DNA of 64,000 nt from UMGS172 sp045546915. GTDB lineage: Bacteria > Bacillota > Clostridia > Oscillospirales > Acutalibacteraceae. The notes under the pieces are model-generated. The model searched no databases. It was given only the letters and a program-made list of their open reading frames with translations, and was not told the origin of the DNA. Every line of letters begins with the position of its first letter. Position 1 is the stretch's first letter. Below, in pieces: positions 32,413-39,884 of this stretch. Made by a program: the position numbers and the translations under genes. The stretch covers positions 62,001 through 126,000 of the forward strand of contig JAZQDU010000018.1 in assembly GCA_045546915.1 (NCBI GenBank), read 5' to 3'.

Positions 32413-32892
32413 TCAGATAATTAAGATAAACAGTGCAAGACCGCCAAATATAAACAGCGTTCTAAAAAGTTTGCCGTTATCACTTAACTTTAATTTAGCA
32501 TCATCATACAAATTAGAAAAAACATCAAAAAAATAATCACAATGCGTTTTTTGACCTTCTATATCACTGCTACCTAATTTTTCAATAAAACCGATTAATG
32601 CTTTTATGTCGCCTTCATCTAACGGTAAGTTTTTAAAAAGTCTTTCAAGGAAATTTTTATCCATAATATTCTCTCTGTTAATTTTTTTAAAAAACAATAG
32701 TTCTTTATCTTCACAATCGTCAAATATGGTAAAAATATTGCTTCCACCAAAACGCATTTTATCGTTGCAGTTAACTATAAACCTTTTTATTGCCTCAAGA
32801 TACCTTACTCTTTGTTTTAAACCTTCGCAATAAATAAACCCAATCGATGAAACCGCAAGACAAATTAATAACGAACCTACAAGTTTTAACAT
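32413..32892 (-). CDS. spoIIIAB: Stage III sporulation protein AB
   Basis: A 159-residue protein related to the GspF-like platform proteins of secretion systems. It has an N-terminal helix (GSLLICLAVSSIGFIYCEGL), a helical cytoplasmic domain, and a C-terminal helix (LFIFGGLALFILII). It starts seven bases inside the end of spoIIIAA. Confidence 0.92.
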   Translation of the reverse strand: MLKLVGSLLICLAVSSIGFIYCEGLKQRVRYLEAIKRFIVNCNDKMRFGGSNIFTIFDDCEDKELLFFKKINRENIMDKNFLERLFKNLPLDEGDIKALIGFIEKLGSSDIEGQKTHCDYFFDVFSNLYDDAKLKLSDNGKLFRTLFIFGGLALFILII

Positions 32893-33836
32893 ACTGCAAA
32901 TTTACTTTGTTGCCTCTGTATATCAACAACCTGCGGTTTTGCACCTATTTTCTCAACGAAAACAACATTTTTTACTGCCCCGGTTTCAATCAGTTTTAAT
33001 GGTGCTCTTCTTAAAAATACGTCATCAACACTTCCCGCATGAACGGTAGTTATCACGTCAGCACCTGCAAAAACTCCGCTTAAAACTGAATTTGCCTCTT
33101 CTTCGGTTGATATTTCATCAAAGGCTATAATCTGAGGACTTAACGTTCTGAGTGCAATTAATATTCCATCGGTTTTTTCAGTATTTGTAATAACATCGGT
33201 TAAAGGTCCTACGTCGTTTTGAGGTATTGAGTCTTTTACTGCGGCTATTTCGCCCCTTGAATCGATAAGCGCAACCCTTTTACGCGTAGTACCAATCCCC
33301 AACGATATACTACGAACTATATCTCTAAGCAAGGTTGTTTTTCCGCAAGACGGTGGACCTGCGATAAGTAAACCGCCGTTAATATTATTAAGAAGTGTGC
33401 TTGCACATCCTATGTACTGACCTGAAATACGGATATTAATAGACGAAACGCCGCTAAAATTTGTTAATTTACCGCCTTCATAAACCGCTGTAGCGGCAAT
33501 ACCAGCACGGCAACCATTACAAAGCGTTATAAAGCCCGAACTGATTTCACGCTGATACGCGTAAATCGAATAATCACACATTCTTCTAAATGTATAATCC
33601 AAGTCACTTTTGCTCACTTTATAAAGTCCGTTTTGATATAAATAACAAACCTGTCCCGAATTACCAATAAAAACGTTTTCACCCATTAACGTAAGTGATA
33701 ACGGGCGGTCAGCCCTCAGTCTGATTTCCGTAATATTACTAACCGTTGACTCTGATAAATTTATTAACATATTTTTTATATTGGTTGGTAAATATTCAAG
33801 AACACTTCTGAAATTTATAATTTTTGTTTTATGCAC
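32886..33836 (-). CDS. spoIIIAA: Stage III sporulation protein AA, secretion-type ATPase (GTG start)
   Basis: The ATPase of the SpoIIIA channel, related to type II/IV secretion ATPases and needed for late forespore gene expression. The 316-residue sequence has an N-terminal domain ending near CDYSIYAYQREISSGFITL, Walker A LIAGPPSCGKTTLLRDI near residue 160, an aspartate box with RVALIDSRGEIAA, and IIAFDEISTEEEANSV. The start is GTG 33836 with AAAGGATGG seven bases upstream. It leads the eight-gene operon. Confidence 0.94.
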   Translation of the reverse strand: MHKTKIINFRSVLEYLPTNIKNMLINLSESTVSNITEIRLRADRPLSLTLMGENVFIGNSGQVCYLYQNGLYKVSKSDLDYTFRRMCDYSIYAYQREISSGFITLCNGCRAGIAATAVYEGGKLTNFSGVSSINIRISGQYIGCASTLLNNINGGLLIAGPPSCGKTTLLRDIVRSISLGIGTTRKRVALIDSRGEIAAVKDSIPQNDVGPLTDVITNTEKTDGILIALRTLSPQIIAFDEISTEEEANSVLSGVFAGADVITTVHAGSVDDVFLRRAPLKLIETGAVKNVVFVEKIGAKPQVVDIQRQQSKFAVC

Positions 33837-33849
33837 GGCACGTCCATCC

Positions 33850-33880
33850 TTTCTAAAATATACTTATGATGGACAAGATA
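33850..33880 (-). promoter_or_regulatory. Possible sigma-E promoter for spoIIIA
   Basis: Between the murC terminator and spoIIIAA, the minus strand has TTCTATA, 14 bases, then CATAAGTA. This loosely fits the mother-cell sigma-E pattern (ATATT-like, then CATACA-like). The match is partial and rests mostly on context. Confidence 0.3.
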
Positions 33881-33889
33881 TGTATAGAA

Positions 33890-33923
33890 CAAAAAAATCG
33901 TCTGTGCAATAAGCACAGACGAT
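33890..33923 (-). terminator. Terminator of murC
   Basis: Perfect hairpin ATCGTCTGTGC / GCACAGACGAT with a five-base loop, followed on the minus strand by T7. Confidence 0.93.
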
Positions 33924-33933
33924 AAATTTTTTA

Positions 33934-35310
33934 TTATTTTGAATAGATATCTCGTATCATATAAGCGGCCTTATAAATATCGCCACCGCCCATAGTGATT
34001 ATAATATCACCGGGTTTAGCAAGTTCAGTCGCTTTCTTTGCAGCAGATTCAAGACCGTCAACACAGGTGCAATCCTTTAATCCTTTAGCCAAATCTTCCG
34101 ACGAAATGCCGGTTGTATTAACCTCTCTTGAACCCATAATCGGCGTTAGAATAACCTTATCTGCCAGACTCAAAGCCTCAATAAACTCTTGTTTTAAAAG
34201 TTCTGTTCTTGAAAAAGTAAAAGGTTGAAATACTGCTATCACGTTATTGAAACCAAGTTGTTTAGCAGAATTTAGCGTTGCCATAATTTCGGTTGGATGA
34301 TGTGCGTAGTCGTCAACAAGTAATATATCATTCCAACTGCCCAATCGTTCAAAACGACGACCGGCACCGCCAAACGCTTCCAAAGAAGATTTTATACCCT
34401 CGTCTGATATGCCGTAATAACGGCCAACAGCTATTGCCGACAGCATATTCATAACATTGTGCCTGCCGGGTACCGATAAACAAATGGTAAAAAGGTATTT
34501 TCCTTTGAAATTTACCTTAAATTCAAAACCTGCACTTGCTCTTTTGATATCGGTTGCGGTATAATCATTATGAGAACCGGTGCCAAATGTAATTATTTCA
34601 CCGTCAAACCCATTGACTGCTTTTTTGCAAAGGGCATCGTCACCGTTAATAACAGCAACTTTCGACATACTGATAAACTTCCTGAAAGATTCGACCAGAT
34701 TATCCATTGTCTTGAAATAATCAAGGTGGTCATTATCAATATTAAGAAGTACTGCCATATCGGGTGACAACTGCAAAAACGTGTCTACAAATTCGCACGA
34801 TTCACAAACCATATATTCAGAATTTCCTGCAACACCGTTGGCATTAATCAAAGGCAATCTTCCTCCGATAACCGCCGTAGGGTCTAAATTATTCATAATA
34901 AACATCTGCGTAACGGCCGATGATGTAGTCGTCTTACCGTGAGTACCGCAAATACCAATACAACGGTCATATTGTCTTGTTAATGCACCGAGCAGTTTAG
35001 AGCGCTCCATGGTTGGGATATTAAGACGCATGGCCTCTTTTAGTTCTGGATTATCAGACGATATAGCAGCAGAATAAACAACAAGGTCAGCACCGTGAAC
35101 ATTTTCGGCATTATGCCCCATAAAGATTTTTGCGCCCAAATTACGAACACGTTTTAACGGGTCGCTTTCGTTAACGTCAGAACCTGTAAGTTCATATCCC
35201 TTGCTGCTTAATATCTCGGCAAGTGGGCACATTCCCGAACCACCGATACCTATCATATGAACTTTCTTAGCCGACGAAATCAGTTCGTCACCTGCAACAT
35301 ACTTTTTCAA
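33934..35310 (-). CDS. murC: UDP-N-acetylmuramate--L-alanine ligase MurC (TTG start)
   Basis: MurC adds L-alanine to UDP-MurNAc in peptidoglycan synthesis. It has 458 residues, with the Rossmann motif VHMIGIGGSGMCPLAEIL at the N-terminus, ATP loop GICGTHGKTTTSSAV near residue 110, SCEFVDTFLQLSPDMAVLLN, and VDDYAHHPTEIMATL near 330. TTG 35310 has AGGAAG eight bases upstream. A GTG at 35319 lies inside that ribosome binding site. It is monocistronic between the cca gene (divergent) and spoIIIA. Confidence 0.96.
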   Translation of the reverse strand: MKKYVAGDELISSAKKVHMIGIGGSGMCPLAEILSSKGYELTGSDVNESDPLKRVRNLGAKIFMGHNAENVHGADLVVYSAAISSDNPELKEAMRLNIPTMERSKLLGALTRQYDRCIGICGTHGKTTTSSAVTQMFIMNNLDPTAVIGGRLPLINANGVAGNSEYMVCESCEFVDTFLQLSPDMAVLLNIDNDHLDYFKTMDNLVESFRKFISMSKVAVINGDDALCKKAVNGFDGEIITFGTGSHNDYTATDIKRASAGFEFKVNFKGKYLFTICLSVPGRHNVMNMLSAIAVGRYYGISDEGIKSSLEAFGGAGRRFERLGSWNDILLVDDYAHHPTEIMATLNSAKQLGFNNVIAVFQPFTFSRTELLKQEFIEALSLADKVILTPIMGSREVNTTGISSEDLAKGLKDCTCVDGLESAAKKATELAKPGDIIITMGGGDIYKAAYMIRDIYSK

Positions 35311-35396
35311 AGAAAACACTTCCTTTATTTACCTATCCCCTATTATATAATCATTTTTTAAAAAAATAAACACTATATTTGAAATTTGGTGAAAAA

Positions 35397-36542
35397 ATGT
35401 TTATAAATCTTCCTTATCAAATAAAATTTTGCATCAAAACCATCGAATCCAACGGATTTGAGGCATTTTGTGTTGGCGGTGCAGTACGCGACCACATTAT
35501 GGGCATAACGCCCGGTGACTACGATATTACCACCAACGCACTACCGCAAGATATTATAAATATGTTTGATAAAACTGTTCCGACCGGAATTAAGCACGGA
35601 ACGGTTACGGTAATTATTGATAAAATACCAATAGAAGTTACAACCTACCGCACCGAAGACGGTTATCTTGACCACAGAAAACCCGATGATGTAACATTTG
35701 TTAGCGATATAAAAAGTGATTTGTCACGTCGTGATTTTACCATAAATGCAATATGTTTTAACCCAAATTCAGGTATCTTTGACCCCTTGTTGGGTGTTAA
35801 CGACATAAAAAACAAAACAATTCGTGCTATAGGCAATGCTGAGCAAAGATTTAATGAAGACGCTTTAAGAATTATGCGTGCATTCAGGTTTTCGTGTCAA
35901 TTGGGTTTTTCGATTGAAGAAAATACCGAAACCGCAGCCATAAATTATGCCCATACGTTGTCTGAAATCAGTGCTGAGAGGATTGCTGGTGAACTTAAAA
36001 AATCTTTTGTTTCACAAAGTCCTGAAATGCTGTCGCCTTTATTAAAATGCGGCTCTTTATCTCATTTTGGCATACCGCCTTGCACTGTTTCTGAAAAAAC
36101 AAAAGAATTACCAACTGATTTCGCGTTTAGGTTTGCATACTTTTGCCAACTGAACAAAATTGATAACCACAAATGCCTGACAGCACTTAAATTTGATAAT
36201 AATACAAAACAAAAGACCGATACATACATTAAAATGCTTAATATGCCATATAGTTCAAAATATGACATTAAGAAGTTGTTATCGGTTGGCGACATAGAAT
36301 TCACAAAAAACGTATTATCACTTCATAATAATGATAATCTTGAACTTTTAAAGCAAATAATCCTTAACAAGGAGCCTTATAAAATATCAATGCTGAAAAT
36401 TAACGGTGACGATATTATGAGTTTAGGTTTTTTTGGCGAACAAATCAGTAAGGTATTTAATACATTGCTTGAAAACGTTTTAAATAACCCACTATTAAAC
36501 ACCAAAGATTCATTAATTGATATAGCAAAAACTTTAAAGTAA
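35397..36542 (+). CDS. cca: CCA tRNA nucleotidyltransferase / poly(A) polymerase family
   Basis: A class II nucleotidyltransferase that adds or repairs the CCA end of tRNA. It has about 381 residues. The catalytic head is FCVGGAVRDHIMGITPGDYD (DxD-type carboxylates in GDYDITT), then VTTYRTEDGY, SRRDFTINAICFNP and ALRIMRAFRFSCQLGF. Both tRNA genes in this window already encode CCA, so a repair role is as likely as synthesis. ATG 35397 has a weak TGGTGA site. A TTG at 35379 is the alternative start. Confidence 0.9.
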   Translation: MFINLPYQIKFCIKTIESNGFEAFCVGGAVRDHIMGITPGDYDITTNALPQDIINMFDKTVPTGIKHGTVTVIIDKIPIEVTTYRTEDGYLDHRKPDDVTFVSDIKSDLSRRDFTINAICFNPNSGIFDPLLGVNDIKNKTIRAIGNAEQRFNEDALRIMRAFRFSCQLGFSIEENTETAAINYAHTLSEISAERIAGELKKSFVSQSPEMLSPLLKCGSLSHFGIPPCTVSEKTKELPTDFAFRFAYFCQLNKIDNHKCLTALKFDNNTKQKTDTYIKMLNMPYSSKYDIKKLLSVGDIEFTKNVLSLHNNDNLELLKQIILNKEPYKISMLKINGDDIMSLGFFGEQISKVFNTLLENVLNNPLLNTKDSLIDIAKTLK

Positions 36543-36549
36543 TCTTGGC

Positions 36550-36576
36550 ACCATAAGTTTTAATTTTCATAATATA
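36550..36576 (+). promoter_or_regulatory. Sigma-K-like promoter for dpaAB
   Basis: AC at 36550-36551, a 16-base spacer, then CATAATATA (36568-36576). This fits the sigma-K consensus (AC, 16-17 bases, CATANNNTA), as expected for dipicolinate synthase genes. The predicted leader forms the hairpin CCTTGT / ACAAGG before the GGAGG site. Confidence 0.5.
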
Positions 36577-36621
36577 TAAAGAAAACCTTGTATTATCACA
36601 AGGTAAACTTCGGAGGATATT

Positions 36622-37479
36622 ATGAATTTTGCTTGTATTGGCGGAGACCGCCGACAGATTGAAACAGCACGATATCTTACTAAAAACGGGTTTTTTGTAG
36701 TAACTTACGGACTGCCCTTCGTACAAGACTTAAAATCGGTAGACAATATAAACGACGCCGTAAGTGAAAATACAATAGTTATTCTTCCTGTACCTTTAAG
36801 CCGTGACAACTTTACTGTTAATTGTGACGACCAATTTAAGCCGATTTTTATCAGTGACATCATAAGTCGCAAACCAAAAATGGTTTTGGGTGGAATTATT
36901 AGTGAAAGCATTGAACAAGCACTAAAAAATAACAATATTTTATATCGCGATTATTTTAAAGCCGAACCATTAACTGTTAAAAATGCAGTGCTTACAGCCG
37001 AATCGGCTGTTGCTATTGCAATTAATTCAACAAACAGTGCTATTTTCGGTTCAAAATCACTCGTCATCGGCTATGGTAGAATCGGTAAACAACTTGCAAA
37101 ATATTTAAAAGTTTTCGGTTCAGATGTTACCGCCACATCACGCGACGAAGGTACGAGAGCAGTGATATTATCAGACGGTTTAACAGCATTAGATACAACA
37201 AATGTATCAAAATACAGCGGTGATTTTGATTATATTTTCAACACCGTTCCGTCACCGATAATGGATGAACTATTTTTCTCAAACTGTAAAAAAACAGTTT
37301 TTGTTGAAGACCTTGCTACCAACTCAATGTGTGATTTTGAAGCGGCAGTTAAATTAGGTATCGATGCAAAAGTCTATTCCGGTTTACCGGGTAAAAATTC
37401 GCCTGTAACCGCTGCTAAATACATTGCAGATGAAATTCTCCGAACAATTGAAATTTTAAAATCGGAGGATAGAGAATAA
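36622..37479 (+). CDS. dpaA: Dipicolinate synthase subunit A
   Basis: With DpaB it oxidises dihydrodipicolinate to dipicolinic acid, the spore core chelator, in the mother cell. It has 285 residues. The N-terminus, NFACIGGDRRQIETARYL, matches DpaA (SpoVFA). The C-terminal half has the NAD(P)-binding motif SLVIGYGRIGKQLAKYLKVF near residue 150. GGAGG lies five bases upstream of ATG 36622. Its stop overlaps the dpaB start by one base. It sits behind a sigma-K-like promoter. Confidence 0.92.
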   Translation: MNFACIGGDRRQIETARYLTKNGFFVVTYGLPFVQDLKSVDNINDAVSENTIVILPVPLSRDNFTVNCDDQFKPIFISDIISRKPKMVLGGIISESIEQALKNNNILYRDYFKAEPLTVKNAVLTAESAVAIAINSTNSAIFGSKSLVIGYGRIGKQLAKYLKVFGSDVTATSRDEGTRAVILSDGLTALDTTNVSKYSGDFDYIFNTVPSPIMDELFFSNCKKTVFVEDLATNSMCDFEAAVKLGIDAKVYSGLPGKNSPVTAAKYIADEILRTIEILKSEDRE

Positions 37480-38051
37480 TGGACAAAAACATAGGATTTG
37501 CAGTATGCGGGTCTTTTTGTACCCACAAAAAGGCTGTTGAACAAATAGAAAATCTTGTAAAATTAGGATATAATGTAATACCGATATTGTCTGAAATCGC
37601 ATATTCAACCGACACAAGATTTGGCAAAGCAAGTGATTTTGTTGAAAAAATTGAAGACATTTGCCAAAAAAAGTGCATTCACTCTATTAAAGATGCTGAG
37701 CCTATTGGACCCAAAGCATTACTCGACTTATTGATAATCGCTCCATGCACTGGTAATACATTGGGGAAACTTGCTAACGGCATTACCGATTCGGTTGTAA
37801 CAATGTCGGCTAAAGCGCATTTAAGAAACGAACGTCCGTTGCTTTTAGCTGTATCAACCAACGATGCCTTAGGTGCTTCAGCGCGAAATATCGGCACACT
37901 TTTCAATTGCAAAAACGTTTATTTTGTTCCCATAAGACAGGATATGCCTGAAAATAAGCACAACTCTTGCATTTCTGATTTTGAACTTATTCCTAAAGCC
38001 ATTGACTTAGCATTAAACGGTATTCAAATACAGCCTGTATTAATTAAATAA
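37479..38051 (+). CDS. dpaB: Dipicolinate synthase subunit B
   Basis: The flavoprotein-like second subunit of dipicolinate synthase, with 190 residues. The N-terminus, GFAVCGSFCTHKKAVEQIE, and the central block LLIIAPCTGNTLGKLANGIT are characteristic of SpoVFB, which resembles the flavin-dependent decarboxylase fold. NNDAL-type flavin contacts appear in LAVSTNDALGASARNIG. It is coupled to dpaA. Just after its stop lies a hairpin that mainly terminates the opposing non-coding RNA. Confidence 0.93.
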   Translation: MDKNIGFAVCGSFCTHKKAVEQIENLVKLGYNVIPILSEIAYSTDTRFGKASDFVEKIEDICQKKCIHSIKDAEPIGPKALLDLLIIAPCTGNTLGKLANGITDSVVTMSAKAHLRNERPLLLAVSTNDALGASARNIGTLFNCKNVYFVPIRQDMPENKHNSCISDFELIPKAIDLALNGIQIQPVLIK

Positions 38052-38085
38052 AAAAGGCTACCCTTTTTTAAGGGGTAGCCTTCGG
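38045..38085 (-). terminator. Terminator of the minus-strand triple RNA array (also after dpaB)
   Basis: GGCTACCCC / GGGTAGCC stem with a loop of about eight bases. On the minus strand it is followed by TTTTTTATTTAATT, a proper U-run. On the plus strand only TTCGGTTT follows. The direction of the U-run therefore supports a transcript that comes from the right. Confidence 0.8.
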
Positions 38086-38091
38086 TTTATC

Positions 38092-38255
38092 TGTACATTG
38101 GACTCTTCCTTTTTCAAGTTTTTTTGATAAAACTACATAATTTCATATTTTTTTACCACCAATAATTAACTTGAAAATGTGTACTTCTCAGGCCGTACAC
38201 GAGCCGGAACGGAAGATTTCCTCGTCCCTCATAAATCTTGAGCCTCACTTTTTCT
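38092..38255 (-). ncRNA. Structured RNA element, copy 1 of 3
   Basis: The copy nearest the terminator. It begins AAAAAGTGAGGCTC and ends AGAGTCCAATGTAC. Inside, AAGATTT pairs with AAATCTT around ATGAGGGACGAGG. GTGTAC pairs with GTACAC around the loop GGCCTGAGAA. TTTTCAAGTT pairs perfectly with AACTTGAAAA to close a variable A+T-rich arm. The same plan recurs in copies 2 and 3. I could not assign a known family. Confidence 0.6.
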
Positions 38256-38276
38256 TTATTTAGAAACAAGCAATCA

Positions 38277-38394
38277 GTACATTGGATTCACCTTTATTAA
38301 AAATATATATAAATTTTTGGATTTGTGTATTTAGGCCTACACCAGCCTTAACTCTTAGGTTCCTCTAATCTCATAATTTGGAGCCTCACTTTAT
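38277..38394 (-). ncRNA. Structured RNA element, copy 2 of 3 (shortest, most diverged)
   Basis: It begins AAAGTGAGGCTCC and ends GTGAATCCAATGTACT. The conserved hairpin is GTGTA / TACAC around GGCCTAAA. The variable arm is a short A+T hairpin (AAAAAT / ATTTTT). ATGAG and GAGGAACC correspond to the conserved middle of the other two copies. Confidence 0.55.
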
Positions 38395-38510
38395 ATTTAC
38401 TTTTGAAGTATCATCTGTCTTTCGGAAAACAATCTACCTAAACGTAGTTGTGCTGTAAGTGCACATTCCCAATTCCGTTGATGACATAATCTTAAGAAAA
38501 AAAATTACTT
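38395..38510 (-). other. Spacer between RNA copies 2 and 3
   Basis: A 116-base spacer with no gene. On the minus strand it starts with a T8 tract right after copy 3 and holds small hairpins (GTGCAC..., CTAC/GTAG). It might terminate or process copy 3. Confidence 0.4.
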
Positions 38511-38695
38511 AGTACATTGGACTCACCTTTACCTAAATTTCAAAAACTCCTGTTTTCCAAAATCTTACAACGGTCATTATTAAAACCGCCTTTCATTTGT
38601 GGACTAAAACGGAGTGTGCACTTTAGGCCGTACACGGGCCAGAATGGAAGATTTCTACGTCCCTCATAAAATTTACCGGCCCTCACTTTCCTTTA
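38511..38695 (-). ncRNA. Structured RNA element, copy 3 of 3 (promoter-proximal)
   Basis: The longest copy. It begins GAAAGTGAGGGCCGG and ends GGTGAGTCCAATGTACT. GGGCCGG pairs with CTGGCCC. GTGTAC pairs with GTGCAC around GGCCTAAA, with a T-G pair where copy 1 has T-A, so pairing is kept though the sequence changed. The variable arm is closed by ACTCC-GTTTT with AAAAC-A-GGAGT and holds a CGGT/ACCG hairpin. Confidence 0.6.
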
Positions 38696-38724
38696 ATCTT
38701 TAACCTCTCTCTTAGGTCATCTTT

Positions 38725-38753
38725 ATATTATCACATCTTTTGTTATTTGTCAA
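38725..38753 (-). promoter_or_regulatory. Sigma-A promoter for the triple RNA array
   Basis: On the minus strand a perfect TTGACA (38748-38753) and TAATAT (38725-38730) with a 17-base spacer, about 25 bases upstream of copy 3. Confidence 0.75.
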
Positions 38754-38811
38754 CAGTTTTTATGCACTTTTTTATATTTTTTTATTTATTTTACATAATC
38801 GATATTTGCTA

Positions 38812-38840
38812 TTGACTATTTACACGAAAAAGGTTAAAAT
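38812..38840 (+). promoter_or_regulatory. Sigma-A promoter for the DUF1292 gene
   Basis: TTGACT at 38812-38817 and TAAAAT at 38835-38840 with a 17-base spacer, about 33 bases upstream of the ATG. It is divergent from the RNA-array promoter. Confidence 0.7.
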
Positions 38841-38873
38841 ATATTTATAATGTCTAGAAACGGAGTGGAATTT

Positions 38874-39170
38874 ATGAGTGAAGAGTACAATCCCGATATA
38901 ATTACATTAGAGGATGATGACGGTAAGGAATATACCTTTGAAGTTTTGGATAGAATAGAAACTGACGATTCAAAATATATAGCCTTGTTACCGGTATATG
39001 AAACACCTGAAAAACTTCTTGAAGACAGCGGTGAACTTGTTATTCTTAAAGTGGTTGAAGAAAACGGTGAAGAACTGTTTGAAGATATCGACGATGACGA
39101 TGAGTACGACATGGTTGCCGATGCTTTTACCGACCGTTTACAGGACTTGTTTGAAATCGACGAGCAGTAA
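38874..39170 (+). CDS. DUF1292 family small acidic protein
   Basis: A 98-residue very acidic protein of the DUF1292 (YrzB-like) family, function unknown. The start NPDIITLEDDDGKEYTFEVL and the KYIALLPVYE block are typical. The C-terminus is rich in Asp and Glu. In many Firmicutes the gene lies next to ruvX/yrrK, but here it stands alone between the RNA array and a 6S-like RNA. ATG 38874 is preceded by GGAGTGG. Confidence 0.85.
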   Translation: MSEEYNPDIITLEDDDGKEYTFEVLDRIETDDSKYIALLPVYETPEKLLEDSGELVILKVVEENGEELFEDIDDDDEYDMVADAFTDRLQDLFEIDEQ

Positions 39171-39171
39171 T

Positions 39172-39360
39172 TTTCGCCTGCCCTGTGCGCGAATGCTTAC
39201 CTTTATAACCCTACAAGCTACTAAACGGGAGCCGTCACTCCGACAGCGGGTTTGCAGGCCTCCCTCTTTTTAGAGGACGTTGGAAGCGCAAAACTGTTGG
39301 GTCAGCACCCACCTGCCTTACGCAGGTTATCATCGGTAGCTTACGGCAGGGCGGGTATAA
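39172..39360 (+). ncRNA. ssrS: 6S RNA (RNA polymerase-binding regulator)
   Basis: A ~185-nt segment with the 6S architecture. The closing stem is CCTGCCCTG (39177-39185) with CAGGGCGGG (39347-39355). A large central bubble contains a small 3' hairpin (CCTGC/GCAGG). The long irregular terminal rod has CCGACAG/CTGTTGG, TTTGC/GCAAA and CCTC/GAGG pairs. 6S RNA mimics an open promoter and binds the housekeeping RNA polymerase. It is followed by its own terminator. A covariance search would confirm the class. Confidence 0.72.
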
Positions 39361-39376
39361 CATCTACTAAAACAAG

Positions 39377-39411
39377 AGAACACCTATGCATTATGCATAA
39401 GTGTTCTTTTT
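39377..39411 (+). terminator. Terminator of the 6S-like RNA
   Basis: AGAACACcTATGCA / TGCATAaGTGTTCT hairpin followed by T5. Confidence 0.88.
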
Positions 39412-39413
39412 GT

Positions 39414-39884
39414 TTATACAATTATGTCGCAAACAGTGGCTTCACAAAATTTTATGATTTCCTGTGAATCAAGCATAAGTTGACAACCCTTTATACCTGC
39501 ACTTACGGTAATTTTATCATAAAGCACAACCGTCTCATCAAAAAATGTCGGAAACTTTTTCTTCATTCCTACCGGTGAACATCCGCCTCTTATGTATCCT
39601 GTTAAACCAAGTAAATCCTTAACCGCCACCAACTCAACCCGTTTATCACCCGCAACTTTAGTGCATTTTTTAAGGTCAAGCTCTTCGGCAACCGGAATGC
39701 AAAACACAAGCGGTCCCCTTTTTTCACCAATTGCGACTAATGTTTTAAACATTATCTCAGGTGGTAAACCGGTTTGGGCAGCAATATGAACACCCGATAA
39801 ATCGTTCTCATCAGGCACATATTCTATAGCATCATAATTAATTTTTGCCTTATCCAATTGCCTCATTGCATTTGTCTTGTTCAT
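39414..39884 (-). CDS. ybaK: Cys-tRNA(Pro)/Cys-tRNA(Cys) deacylase YbaK
   Basis: A trans-editing enzyme that hydrolyses mischarged Cys-tRNA(Pro). It has 156 residues and begins MNKTNAMRQLDKAKINYDAI. The family motifs ETGLPPEIMFKTL-like (here QTGLPPEIMFKTLVA), the substrate-site lysine region, and GYIRGGCSPVGMKKKFPTFF are present. ATG 39884 has AGAGGTAAAG upstream and overlaps the addA stop by one base, so the gene is probably co-transcribed with addBA. Confidence 0.92.
   Translation of the reverse strand: MNKTNAMRQLDKAKINYDAIEYVPDENDLSGVHIAAQTGLPPEIMFKTLVAIGEKRGPLVFCIPVAEELDLKKCTKVAGDKRVELVAVKDLLGLTGYIRGGCSPVGMKKKFPTFFDETVVLYDKITVSAGIKGCQLMLDSQEIIKFCEATVCDIIV

Noticed and set aside
34570..34767. 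Small open frames antisense to murC, spoIIIA, addAB and oadA
   Set aside because: All overlap strong genes in other frames and show no independent start signal or domain.
38092..38695. A CRISPR array or simple tandem DNA repeat in the 38.1-38.7 kb gap
   Set aside because: The copies are unequally spaced, 120-185 bases long and diverged, with paired arms. There are no short identical direct repeats and no cas genes.
39252..39467. A 71-codon open frame across the 6S-like RNA and into ybaK
   Set aside because: It covers a structured RNA and terminator, and its product has no family resemblance.
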